A DNA stretch of 64,000 nucleotides, from positions 8,310,992-8,374,991 of the forward strand of contig NC_134441.1 in assembly GCF_030867145.1 (NCBI RefSeq), given 5' to 3'. Position 1 is the first letter of the stretch. Each line of letters begins with the position of its first letter. The position numbers were made by a program, and so were the translations under genes. Shown in pieces: positions 28,901 through 39,300 of the stretch. Under the pieces are notes generated by a model, which ran no database searches, was not told the DNA's origin, and was given only the letters and a program-made list of their open reading frames with translations. This DNA comes from Opisthocomus hoazin. Taxonomy: Eukaryota > Chordata > Aves > Opisthocomiformes > Opisthocomidae.

Positions 28901-31900
28901 GTTCTGTTAATTTGTGTTGCTGAGAGGTTTCAGTGGGAGTAATTTGCTCTAAACTCGAGATACTTAAACACAGACTCGTCTTAATCTGTGTGAGATTTTT
29001 TGAAACATGAAGGAAATGATGGCTGTGCAGTGCTTGCCCTTCCTGTACCTCCTTGCAGCTTTCCCTTCCCCAGCTTCTTGCTGATGGGACAGTTGGACTG
29101 TGTCAGAAGAAGGGCTTGCCTCATTCCAGCTTGATGGTTGACTTGGGGCTTTCTTTGCTAGATCTCAGATGGAGAAGAGTGCACTGCATGGTGCCTGCTT
29201 TTGTGAGATGTGAACTGTTCTGTGGGTCATGATCAGGATGCATGCATTAGGTCTCTTATGGCCAGGAGGTGTCCTTAGTTTGTGTGCTACAAAAGCATAT
29301 CTGCACATAGCAGTAGGGTCAGCTGTGACAAATCATGTGATCTATAATGAAGACAATTCAGTATGTTCTGACCCTGCCTGAACCTGCAAGCATACGTGGA
29401 CCTTTGTCTGATGGGTGAACATGTACTTGGTTGGTCATGGTACCTCTTGAAAGCATTCTTTATTTTCAAGGTTTAGGATCAGAAGCAGCAGGTTTCTAGT
29501 CACCCATACTCATGCCACTTCAAAAAAAATGATGACACTGTACAAGGCAATGTGAGTCAATAGTGCTGGCTTCTATACCTGGATTTGCCAGTAGTGAATA
29601 GGCATGGAAGGATCTCTAGCTTCTTGCAGTTCAGTTTTTGTTCTATGAAAGAAGTACTGTCAGAATTCTTCATCAGTATAAATAGTATTTTTTTCATTCT
29701 GGCAGGAACAAAACTAGTATTAAATCAGAAATCTTGAGATACTTGTTTCCTTTTATCTCTCTATTTCCTTGTACTGTAAATATGGGACTGTTCTAGAACT
29801 TTTGCATTTTAAATAAAGCTGGTGATATTTGGCCTCCAAATCTAGGCTGGGCAGTCATGAGGAGAGAATACTTTGTGGAAGAGAGAATACTACATGGCAA
29901 CCTCAGTTTCATCTGCAGCTATACCACCATTGAAGCTAGCTTCAGTGGATGTGTGGAATGTAATCGTACATCTTAGTGTGTATTGGTGGCTTGCAATGAA
30001 TGCTATGCTAATGAAGTGAGCAAGGATTAGGCCTTAAACTAATACTAGAAATAGGAACCCCCTAAACCAAAAAAGTCTTTTATAAAAAGAGATATGTTGA
30101 GATGCCATCAACCTGGCTGAGACTTCTGCAAGGCAAGTTTAGTTGCAGAGCAGTTTGTTACTGCTAGTAGAGGGAGGATAGCTGAGAGATTGGGAAGCTT
30201 GGGAGATACGGTTTCAGTTCCACTCACCTGCTGACCTCCTGCTTCACTTTGGGGAGGAACAGAAAAATCATGTAGTATTCCTTTTGTTTTACCTTCCTGT
30301 TTAGAAAATGGGGATGTGCAATTTCCCTCCCACACAGGCATGCTGTGAAGAGAACTCTGCAAATGACTGATATGCTCTTGTGCTGTGGAGATAAGGACTA
30401 GACAAACAGCAAGGGCCCAGTTTATCCCTGCACAACCCATTTCAGACTCCTCACTTGCATCCTCTATTCTAACTCCCAGTTTATGCATCAGATGATCAGT
30501 AACCCCATGAGGTTTGTTAAATCCAGGAATTGTCTTGGAGTAGATGTAGTCCTGCTATGTCCTTCATTTCTCTTAAATACTTGTGTGTGTGGGTACTCTT
30601 CCACAGAGGGAGAGTTGTGAAGGACAGTTGTTCCTATTTTGAGGTGAGAGTAATTCAGTGTAAAGCTTTTGTGCACAGCTGCCAAAAAGTAGTTGCAGCA
30701 CAGTAGTGAATTTACCTCTGAACAGGAATTGCAGAACAGCTTCTGCATGTAAAGGAGAGCTAGTGAATGTGTTCTGTTTAGTACACAGGTGAGCTCTTGG
30801 TTATGCTGCCTGCCACATGTGAGGAGCCTGTGTAGTAGAATCTGGGAACAGGCTGCTTTGAGAAGACTAGTATCTCCTGAGGTGCTTCCCACACTGAGAA
30901 TCATGTGGTTAGATACAGAGGTGTCTTGAAGGAAGTTTTGGGATTCCTTAGGATATTCTGGCTACTAGCAGGTGGGTAGGATGTTTCTGTGCACCTGCCT
31001 TCATAGAACAGCTTGTCCCAGGCTGAGAGGTGTCCTTAGGGGCATGACCTGTGAAGCGCTCTGGTGCCAAGCTGTTGCTGTCCCTTTCGCACATGGTCTT
31101 TTCTCCCAGCATATGTTTTATTATTGACAGATGTGAGAGGCCCCATAAGGTGCAACATGACTTCTAAACCAGCATGATTGAGACAATCAAATTGGTTGCA
31201 TAAGGTTAAGAGAATTCTTTGTTAACCTAAAGTATCCCTCAGTAATGAATGCTTGGATAAGAATGTGTTTGAAGGCCAACAGCAAGCAGAACTTTGAGAC
31301 TGGGCTGTATTTGGAATCAGTGGGGAGGAAGAACAAGAGCCAGGCCAAAGAGACAAATAGATGCTTGAGACAGGTATCTGAGAGCTAACAAAATGTCAAG
31401 GTCAAAGGGAGGAACAAAATTCAAGAGCAAGGTCTTGTGCCCCTATGCTTGCTCTGTTGCCAATGGATCTGAATTTTGTCATATTGGAGTTCATTTTCTA
31501 ATGTGGGTTTTATTTTTTTCTCTGCTTATTGTGACCATAAGATGTGGCCATGGAATACAATTGTAGTGAATAAAAGTGGGGTCCTATTGTTTGAGGTTTG
31601 ATAAGGCTCAAGTGACCTCTGCATGTACTGACATGGAATTTTATGGCATGAGATGCATCTGGCTGCTTCAAAAACATTGCATGTGCTGGCTGAGCTCAAA
31701 GACCATTCCTTAGAGACTCACAAATGGTGAAGTCCACACAGGGCTGTGGTACTCCCTGAATGCTTAACTATTTCTGAAGACCAAGGAAGACTGCACAGAG
31801 CCCCTTGGATATTCAGGCATGCTGAAATTATCTGTTGAGGGGTTCCATCTAACCCTGGAGTATTTTTCTTGCTTGTATGCAAAGTTGCTATCCTGGGCCT

Positions 31901-33275
31901 TAGCAGAGGTCTACAGTTAACTGTCAGAAGTCCTAGTACCCTTGTGGATCCTGCCACAACTAGACAAGTATGTGTAGGAGAGCAATTCTAACCCCTTCCA
32001 AAAGTGGGACTTCTAAAACTTTCTAGGTCTCAGTAGTGTTAGCATGCCCTGGCCTGAAAGCTCTGAGTTAGGAAAGCAGCTGCATTTCAAATGTGGATGC
32101 AGGCATGTCTGGCCATCCAGCCTGATGGTGCCCATAAAGCTGCTCAGGGTTTGGGTCTTGCAGAGGAGAGCACTGCAGGAGGTGTGAGAGATAATTATCC
32201 TCGTTGAGAAAATGAGAAGTGATTTTACTAATAAAATACATATGTTATATAAGTAGAGATTTCTTATGCAATTTATTCTCTTCATGGACGTTTGGATTAT
32301 ATCACATGGAGTGTGTGTATGTGTGTTCATATTAGGTGAAATAATGGCCTTTCTGAAATGGTATTAGTGGATTATTTTACTCTTGCTGCAGGTGACATTA
32401 AGATGAGAGGCCTTGGCTATTGTGCTGTCAATTTGTTTAATGATTATTAGAGGAGCAGGTGATTTCTATTAAAGGGAAGTGACAGACTGTTCATTAGATA
32501 TAGATGCATGTTTATTAGATTGGAAGCCTGGAGCAAGCAGCCTGGCTAATTTGCTTCCAAATTCCAGACCAATCTGTTTTGTTTTGTACCTAGAAGGTTC
32601 AGAGCACAGTAAAAGTGGGAACTATTTCCCAAGCAAAGATTTGAGGACTGTCGCGTTCATGCATGTATTTTGACTTCCATCCCAAACAGAGATTGCAGGC
32701 TGTAGTACATGTTTCTCAGTTTAATTTCCTAGCCTTCTTACCTAGATAGGCTTGGACACAGAGACACACGACAAGAGGATTTAATCTTTAAGTGCAAACC
32801 ATTTGTCTCTTGAATCTGTGTGTGTGTCTCCATATCGTAGAAAGATGGGTGATTTCCTTTAGACCCATTTAACCCAGTGTTCTGGGTCTGCTGGTAGCCA
32901 GCTGCTTCAGTGGGAGATGTAAGCTCTCTCCACAGTGAACAATTACAGAAGAATCTGCCCAAAAGGGACACTTATTTATAGTCCACACTAGCTATTGGTT
33001 TATGCTCTGAAGCAGCAGAATTTATCTTTCTCTTTAATCCGGTCTAATGTGACTGTGGATGTTCTCATTACCCAGACAGAAGTTTAATCCTTTCAGGAAA
33101 TGTCTCCCCAGTTCAATGCCTCTGTTATCCTTCTTTCTTCTCAGTCAAACTGGTGCACTTTAAAATCAAATCTTTCCTTTCACAGATCTAATGTAATAAG
33201 CTTACCACTCTATCCACCCCCATTAATCAGATCTTCACTGGGGTAGTGATTTGGGGTCTGGTGTCTGCAGATCAA
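7917..33275. other. Long gene-free stretch
   Basis: About 25 kb in which I recognise no protein-coding exon, tRNA, rRNA or intact transposon. Open frames reach about 138 codons (30488-30904, minus strand) but have no recognisable domains, overlap frames on the other strand and lack paired splice sites with conserved flanks. In mammals KCNU1 is flanked upstream by a large gene desert towards UNC5D, which this fits. Distal regulatory elements or lncRNAs could be present but would need conservation or RNA data to show. Confidence 0.55.
15539..15558. repeat. Perfect 20-bp palindrome
   Basis: ttatttctgcgcagaaataa is its own reverse complement across 20 bases, centred on TGCGCA. It lies in AT-rich intergenic DNA with no gene nearby. 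It could be a dimeric factor site, a cruciform-prone site or chance; nothing else in the surroundings decides between these. Confidence 0.85.
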
Positions 33276-33638
33276 AGAGGATGCTGAAAAATCGGAAGGG
33301 TTCATAGAAGGGCTGTATAAATGATTCAGAGTCTGGGAAATATCTTTCTAGTGAAAGATGTAGGGAGCTTGATCCATTTGGGCTATCAAAGAAGAAATAG
33401 AGAAGACTCCATCACAATGTGCAAGCACAAGTACAGGGAAGATGACTTCTTAGAAGGGATGGCTCCACTAGCCAGCAGAAAAATGTACAGTGAAACTTGG
33501 CTGGAAGGTCAGGATTCAGCTTTCTTTGGAAGCTGGAGCTAGCACAAGAGTTGGAAAAAAGTACGTATGTTTTTGGGGTAAGATAATTAGCCATTGGAAG
33601 AATTTACTATCAGTAAATCAGTATCACTGATTTGTTAT
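33276..33638 (+). mobile_element. CR1 LINE 3' fragment (old copy)
   Basis: Reads collinearly with the 3' end of an old sauropsid CR1 family: 'ctgaaaaatcggaagggttc' (ancestral form close to gaaaaggttcagagaaggg), then 'atgattcagagtctgg', 'agggagcttgatcc', 'ctatcaaagaagaaatagag', a 'ggctggaaggtcaggattc' block and 'aattagccattggaagaattta'. The same order is seen in the second copy at 46.24 kb. It is 5'-truncated, as CR1 copies normally are. The open frame across it (33321-33542) is a by-product of the repeat and not a gene. Ends are approximate. Confidence 0.7.
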
Positions 33639-33650
33639 CAGTGTAACAAA
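33602..33650. repeat. Cluster of three abutting inverted repeats
   Basis: Three perfect short inverted repeats overlap end to end: atttact/agtaaat with loop atc (33602-33618), aaatcagt/actgattt with loop atc (33615-33633), and tttgtta/taacaaa with a 6-base loop (33631-33650). They sit at the 3' end of the CR1 fragment, where the family sequence as I recall it has no such structure. Possible multi-stem hairpin or cruciform; function unknown. Confidence 0.85.
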
Positions 33651-33909
33651 TTAGGAAAACCCAGAACACAAGCCTAATTTAAGAGATCTGTAATGCTCTC
33701 TGAAAAGCATTATTTTAGTCTACTAATTAGAGACTAAGTTAAATGATGTGTCACAATGGGCACTGAATATTTTTCTTGGAGACGGCAGCTAAGCATCGCG
33801 TTGCCATGTTGCAGTGATGTGGCTGCAGAAGGGAAGCAGCTTAAAGCAGACTTCTATGCCAGAAAATTATAATATCAGGTTTGTGGTACCCTGGTGAACT
33901 CCTTTGGAG

Positions 33910-34035
33910 CCTTAGTCTTTCTTACTCAGTTTTCCTACCTGTAAATATTGATAGCACTGAGCTATGTCCCATCAGGAGACAGGTGTGGACATCCTTATGT
34001 TCATAAAGCACTCTGAATGTCAGTATTGCCATTTT
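33910..34035 (+). repeat. MIR-like SINE relic
   Basis: Contains 'cttactcagttttcctacct' followed by 'gtaaatattgatagcact' and, about 70 bases on, 'ataaagcactctgaatg'. This is the order found in MIR-type SINEs (cctcagtttcctcatctgtaaaatg, then aaagcactttga). The match is loose and from memory, so the element and its limits are tentative. Confidence 0.35.
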
Positions 34036-35220
34036 TGCACCAGAAATGAATAGTACATGATGCTTCTTGGTAAATTTCTACTCTGCTTAATTCCAGACGT
34101 GTGCATCTGTGCAGCCTAAACTACAATTCAGTCAAATGAAAGAAAATGAAACAAGTCTGCTCTCTGTTGTATGCTGCCTTTCCTGGTTTACGTATCTGTC
34201 ACTGCAAAGACAGGGCAGTGTGCCACTGCACGATGATAAATCTCTTTTTGCGGCTCTGTCATGCAGAGTGGCTTGTGAATGACCTGTTTCTACTATGGGG
34301 ACAGTTAGACTGAGAAGTCAACTGGGAGGTAGTGAGCTGATTTGCTTCCAGTCCTGGCTCAGCAACAACGAATGGGCAAAGGCTGCCATCTTCAGTCAAA
34401 ACCTCCCTACAGCAGTGGAGGAGAAATTCAAGGATCTTGCACCATGGGAAGGTTTGAGACAGATCAGGGACCGGGTGGAAGAAATGTGTTAAGGAAGTAC
34501 TAGATATGGAGCAGAAGTTGTCAGAGTAGTGTCACATCCCTTTGTCACTTGGATGAATTCCTGTCCCCTGACTACAGTCCTGCAGATAAACACTTCATTA
34601 CTGAGGTGAGGGCATCTGCAGAGTGAGGGGGATATTACTGCTGTACTGTGTTCACAGTGAACCTTCTTTTCTCCACCCCACCCTGCCACCCCTTCTCCCT
34701 TTGGGAACTTATTTCAAATTCATTCTGCCCTTGGCTCAGGCTTCCTGGAGCCTTGGATGAACTGATGGCAGTTTTGTCATGTTAGTCTCCATGCAAACAT
34801 CACTGATGGTTCTTGTCAGCTGACAGACTGTCCCCAGGACCACCTTCACCATTCAAAACACCCTACTGGTTCAAATCACTGGTAGTCTCCTCTGATCCTC
34901 AGCAAGGGAGGGCAGATGTTAAATGTTGCTGTATTTAAAGGCTGCAATAACATACATATTGTTTGCCTCCCTGCCAACTATTTGCTGGGCTGTTATTTCA
35001 CTGTTTTTCCTTTTTTTTTTTTCCCTGGGCACATGTTTTTCCCAATTCAGGCAAAATTGCTACTTCCATACTCAGCTGTCCTGATTGCATGAAGGAGAGT
35101 CTGATTGCATTATTCATCTGCAGTGCTCATAAAAGACTTCAAAGCTCTTGACTAGACCTAGAGCTTTTGATGATGTTCTGTTTCCATAGAAAGAGGGGAA
35201 AAATACTGTGTGAACTGGTG
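34036..35220. other. Non-coding, no recognised feature
   Basis: No exon with supporting homology is seen. A T-rich tract (about 35010-35024) precedes a short open frame of no recognisable family. Likely distal 5' flank of the channel gene. Confidence 0.5.
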
Positions 35221-35460
35221 GCATCTGATCGCATTGCTACCCCACCAGCTGTGGATGGGACAGCTAGGCCTGCATGGTACGAGGTGAACTGTTGCTTTTA
35301 CCGAGCGGTTTCTGGGAGATGGCTTGCTGTGCTGTTCTGTGTTTTGCTTTGTCCAAGGCTGCAGCGGTGCTGGGAAGCAGGTGGGGTTTACACACCGGGG
35401 TGCGGAGGCGGTCTGTCTCCGAGGAAATGCTGCCACCTGTGGGCATGAGGGCACGGTTGT
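35221..35460 (+). promoter_or_regulatory. CpG-enriched patch, candidate promoter
   Basis: Ten CpG dinucleotides fall between 35230 and 35455, against very few in the surrounding kilobases, together with a rise in G+C and short frames open on both strands. It lies about 0.75-1.0 kb upstream of the proposed start codon of the channel gene and in the right orientation to be its promoter or an untranslated first exon. No TATA box is obvious. An alternative is an unrelated regulatory element or an unrecognised exon. Confidence 0.35.
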
Positions 35461-36199
35461 CCCAGCTTGGTTATTTTCATACTGTGAAGAAATTCTGACT
35501 TAGCTTATTAAAATTCTTCTGATTAAAAAATTTATTAAACTAGAAAAAGAAAGAGGGTAATCCAGTGAAGTGAAGACAGCAGTGGAAAGGCCACACTATA
35601 TTTCACCACTGACAACTGAGCAATTGAAGACAAAATACCAGGCTAAGTGCATCTTTGGTCTAACTCATATGACCAGTCTTATTTTGCTTATTCTGTTATA
35701 TTGCTGTTGTAGCTCCTATCATCACATTTGCTCTTTCAGTGCCAGGGCATCTGGCTTGTGTTTTGTTTTGAGCAGAAGGACTCAATCCAAAATCTGAGTG
35801 GAGATTCCCAAGGGAGTGCTGCAGTGTGTGCGTGTTGCAGCTCTTGAAAGGAAGTGTGAAATGGGGTCTGAATGGATGAGTCTTTAGTGCTGTGTGAGAC
35901 TTCACAGGTTTGTTTTAAGCTACTTATGTTTATACAGTGACTCTGTATCCAGTGAGAGCTAGCTTTGTAAACTGAGATACTCCAGAGAGACAGAACCTTG
36001 GTAATGTCACTAAAAAGATATGGTTAGAGGGAGTCCCTCTCAAGTATCCCAGCCTGTCAGTCTGACCAGTGCCAACATGATGCACAGCATTGGTACTGAG
36101 GTCACTGCGATGTCACAGAGCAATGTGTGTTCTAGAAGGTCAGAAGGAAGCAGCTAAGGAAGCTGAGGAGGAAGAAGGCAGAACAAAGTGATTCCTAAT
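35461..36199 (+). other. Upstream flank / probable 5' UTR
   Basis: No coding exon is recognised. In the frame of the proposed start codon, the nearest upstream stop is TGA at 36164-36166, so the ATG at 36200 is the first ATG after an in-frame stop. A purine-rich (gga/aga) run at 36140-36187 precedes it. The transcription start cannot be placed from sequence. Confidence 0.4.
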
Positions 36200-36358
36200 A
36201 TGGCAGGGAAGTTTAGCCTCACCTGTGCGCCGCACTTCCAGCTGGCTTTTATTATACCATCTCTGTTTGTTTTTGTGGGAGGCCTGTTTACCATACTGGC
36301 TTTCAGGTTGGTTGGGTGTACTTATGGATTCATCATAGAGAAGATCTGGATGAAAAAG
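36200..36358 (+). CDS. KCNU1: KCNU1 exon 1: start codon and S0 helix
   Basis: 53 codons from ATG to AAG, ending in phase 0 at donor gtaagg. The start has A at -3 and G at +4, and is the first ATG after an in-frame TGA at 36164-36166. [18 protein letters not shown] then FRLV is the S0 segment and aligns with the mammalian SLO3 pattern of QAAFILSS followed by FRL or FRI. S0 is unique to SLO1/SLO3 and places the N-terminus outside the cell. A longer N-terminus from an upstream exon is possible. Confidence 0.8.
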
Positions 36359-39300
36359 GTAAGGGCATAATGTTTTGAAATGGCTCATATTTTGCATGTT
36401 GATGTGCAAATGCAAGAATTACATTTGCTATGGAAGGAGTACGAGCTTAGTGTCTTCTGCTATAGTGCACTAAACGTGGCATGTTCAGGGAAAGTTTGGT
36501 TGGGTTTATTTTAACTTTGAGTTCATTACTTTAACAGGTTAGTGCTTTTGAAGGTTACTGTTGTTCTGCTTTTAAGAAGAGGGAGCAAGATAGTTTTGAC
36601 CAATGTAGATAGTACTAGCTGCACCAATGTATACATACAGAAACCTCAACACCTGTGTATGCATGTAGATAAACACATGCACACAAGAGCACTATAATGC
36701 TTGCCTTTTCAATCCACATTTGCATACAGCCTCTGATTCTTAAACACACAAGCTAATATGTGCAAACACACAGTATCTCATACACGCAGATATTTCAACA
36801 CCAAGGCAGAGTGCATAACAGAAATAAGACGTGCATGCACATGGTCAAGCCGTCTCTCAAGACCATAACTCCCCACTCTGTATACTGTAACTATTGGAAA
36901 AATTGTCCTACTTTTTTTGTCAGAATTTTATAATAGGCTTTTTCACATGGTCTGGACAGACTGCACAAGGATAGGATTAAGTATGCTGAAAAGAAATCCA
37001 CCACCAAAAGATCTATGATCTTTTGACCCTAGTCCTGCCTGTGAGCACTGGGGAATTTCTGAGAAGGTATTGGTAGCTCCCAAGGATATCACCAGGATGG
37101 TTTGTAGGACATACCCAGGTCACTTGTATACCTGGTTACAATGTCATCTGCAGAACTGAGGAGCTCTTTCCTTGTGTCACTTCATGTTGCCTCCAACAAC
37201 TGTCGTAGGCCATTTCACTCTGTCGCTTCCAAGGGAGGGCTTGACATTCTCATCAGCTCACCTGGATTGTGTGGGCAGAAAATGAAGGGAACACCTGTGC
37301 TGCTGGAAAACTCTAGGCATCTCTGTTTGCCAAAATGTTAAATTAATCTGATTCTTGGGGTTTAGTTCTTAAGTGTTAGCTCTTTACAGATTCTGGTGCC
37401 TGGGAAACTGAATGTAAAAGAGGTGCCAGCACAGTGTCTCACATTACAAGCAGTATTGTTGGGTTTTTTTCCTGGTAGGTGTTTACACGATTTCTGTCAT
37501 TAAATAATATGTATTAATTATTTGTTATGGTTATTGATAGCTGTATCTGCAAGAAGGACAGAATCCTACCTCATAGCAAAAGCTAATCAAGAAATAGCTG
37601 AAGCTATACAGTAAATCTAAGTCTTACCTAGGACTGTTACTGGCATACATTAAAAGAGGTAACAGGCTGTGTTAAAACAGAACATTGGAACTGAGATATT
37701 CCAGGGTATATGCTAGGAAAATATTTTACATGGTTAAAACTAAGAAAATTAATTCTAGCCTGGCATAACATGGGAAATGGTGGAGAGACTGGTAGAAAAG
37801 TGTTACTAGCAACAGAATGCAGTCTTTCTTTCAGACTCCAGGTTATGAGACAATCAATTTAAGGTGCTGAGAATCAAGGTTCATTGGTGCAACCAGTAGA
37901 GAAGAAATGAGACTGCATCTGTATATCACAGCGTGTGTCTGCACAGCATGCTCTCTGGGAATTCCAGGGAGATAAGGCTTTCTGAAGCTTTTAGTAGTTT
38001 AGCTGAAGGAAAATACATTCCACCCCCCTCTTACTTTCAGTTCCCATTCAGAATTGGTGGTGGCTGGGTGCATTGGCTTTAGCCATCTTGGAAACACTGT
38101 CTGGTAAAGCCAAGGTTAACAATCTGTTTGCTTCTCTGTCAGGACAAAGATGTCTGGCTGCACAAAAAGAAACAAAGTTTGGTCTACTGGAGAAGAGTCT
38201 TCTCTACGCAGGTAGAAATGATGCTATCAGGTCAAACATCTATGGGGTGTGTACTGGTAAGTCAACTGGTTAGTCTAGGTTTCCTCTTCTAATGCAGGTG
38301 GTAAGCCGTATCTGTTCTTATGAAGACATCAAGTTAAAACACAAGCATATGTCAGGTTTTGCAGTTTGTGTGATCTAGGTCACACTTTTCCTAATACAAA
38401 TGCATTTGGCCTGGGAAAATGATTTGCAGAGTTCCTAAGCACAAAGTTATATCAAATGACTGAAACTCACCATCTGATGTCTGCCTAGATCTGGCTGTAG
38501 GCAGATGGGTTTGTCTACACAATCTCTGTCTTCTGGATAACTGAATCACTTCTGAGTGATTCAGCCCTGATGGCTTGCTTGATGGCTTACTCTTTGAATG
38601 GGAACTGATTGTAACAGTATTGATGCTAAACATTTTCATTATTTGTTGTGGTTTAACCCCAGCTGGTCACTAAGCACCACACAGCTGCTTGCTCACTGCC
38701 CCCCACAGCGGGGTGGGGCAAGAGAATTGGAAATGTAAAAGTGAGAAAACTCTTGGGTTGAGAAACACTTCAGTAAATGAAATAAAATATAATAATAATA
38801 ATAAATTGAAATGAAAAGGAAAATAACAGAAAAATAAAACCCAAGGGAGACAAGTGATGGAGATGAAATCAATTGTTCATCACCAACCAACTGATGCCCA
38901 GCCAGTCCCTGAGTAGTGGCCCACCTGCCAACCTGCTCCCTAGTTTTATTGCTGAGCATGATGCCGTATGGTCTGGAATATCCCTTTGGTCAGCTGTCTT
39001 GGCTGTGTCTCCTCCTGTCTCTTTGTGCAGCCCCAGCCTACTCGCTGGTGGGCCAGTGTGGAGAGCAGAAAAGGCCTTGACTCTGTGTAAGCATCGCTTA
39101 GCAATGGCTAAAACATCCCTGTATTAACAACACTGTTTCCAGCACAAATCCAAAACATAGCCCCACACTAGCTACTATGAAGAAAATTAACTCTACCCCA
39201 GCTGAAACCAGCATGTTATTTTAAATGTGTGTCCAAAGGATTTAATGCTGCCTTTATCCACCAAAAAAGGATATGCCAATGTCACATCTCAATGGAACCT

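Noticed and set aside
33321..33542. 73-codon ORF
   Set aside because: Lies inside the CR1 3' fragment; its codons follow the repeat's non-coding 3' region.
35158..35498. Several overlapping ORFs on both strands, up to 98 codons
   Set aside because: Explained by the local rise in G+C and CpG content; no recognisable protein and no paired splice sites.
36620..36845. CA/TG-rich tract as a possible Z-DNA or CRISPR-like array
   Set aside because: Units are irregular and interrupted, with no repeat-spacer structure; it is a decayed microsatellite.
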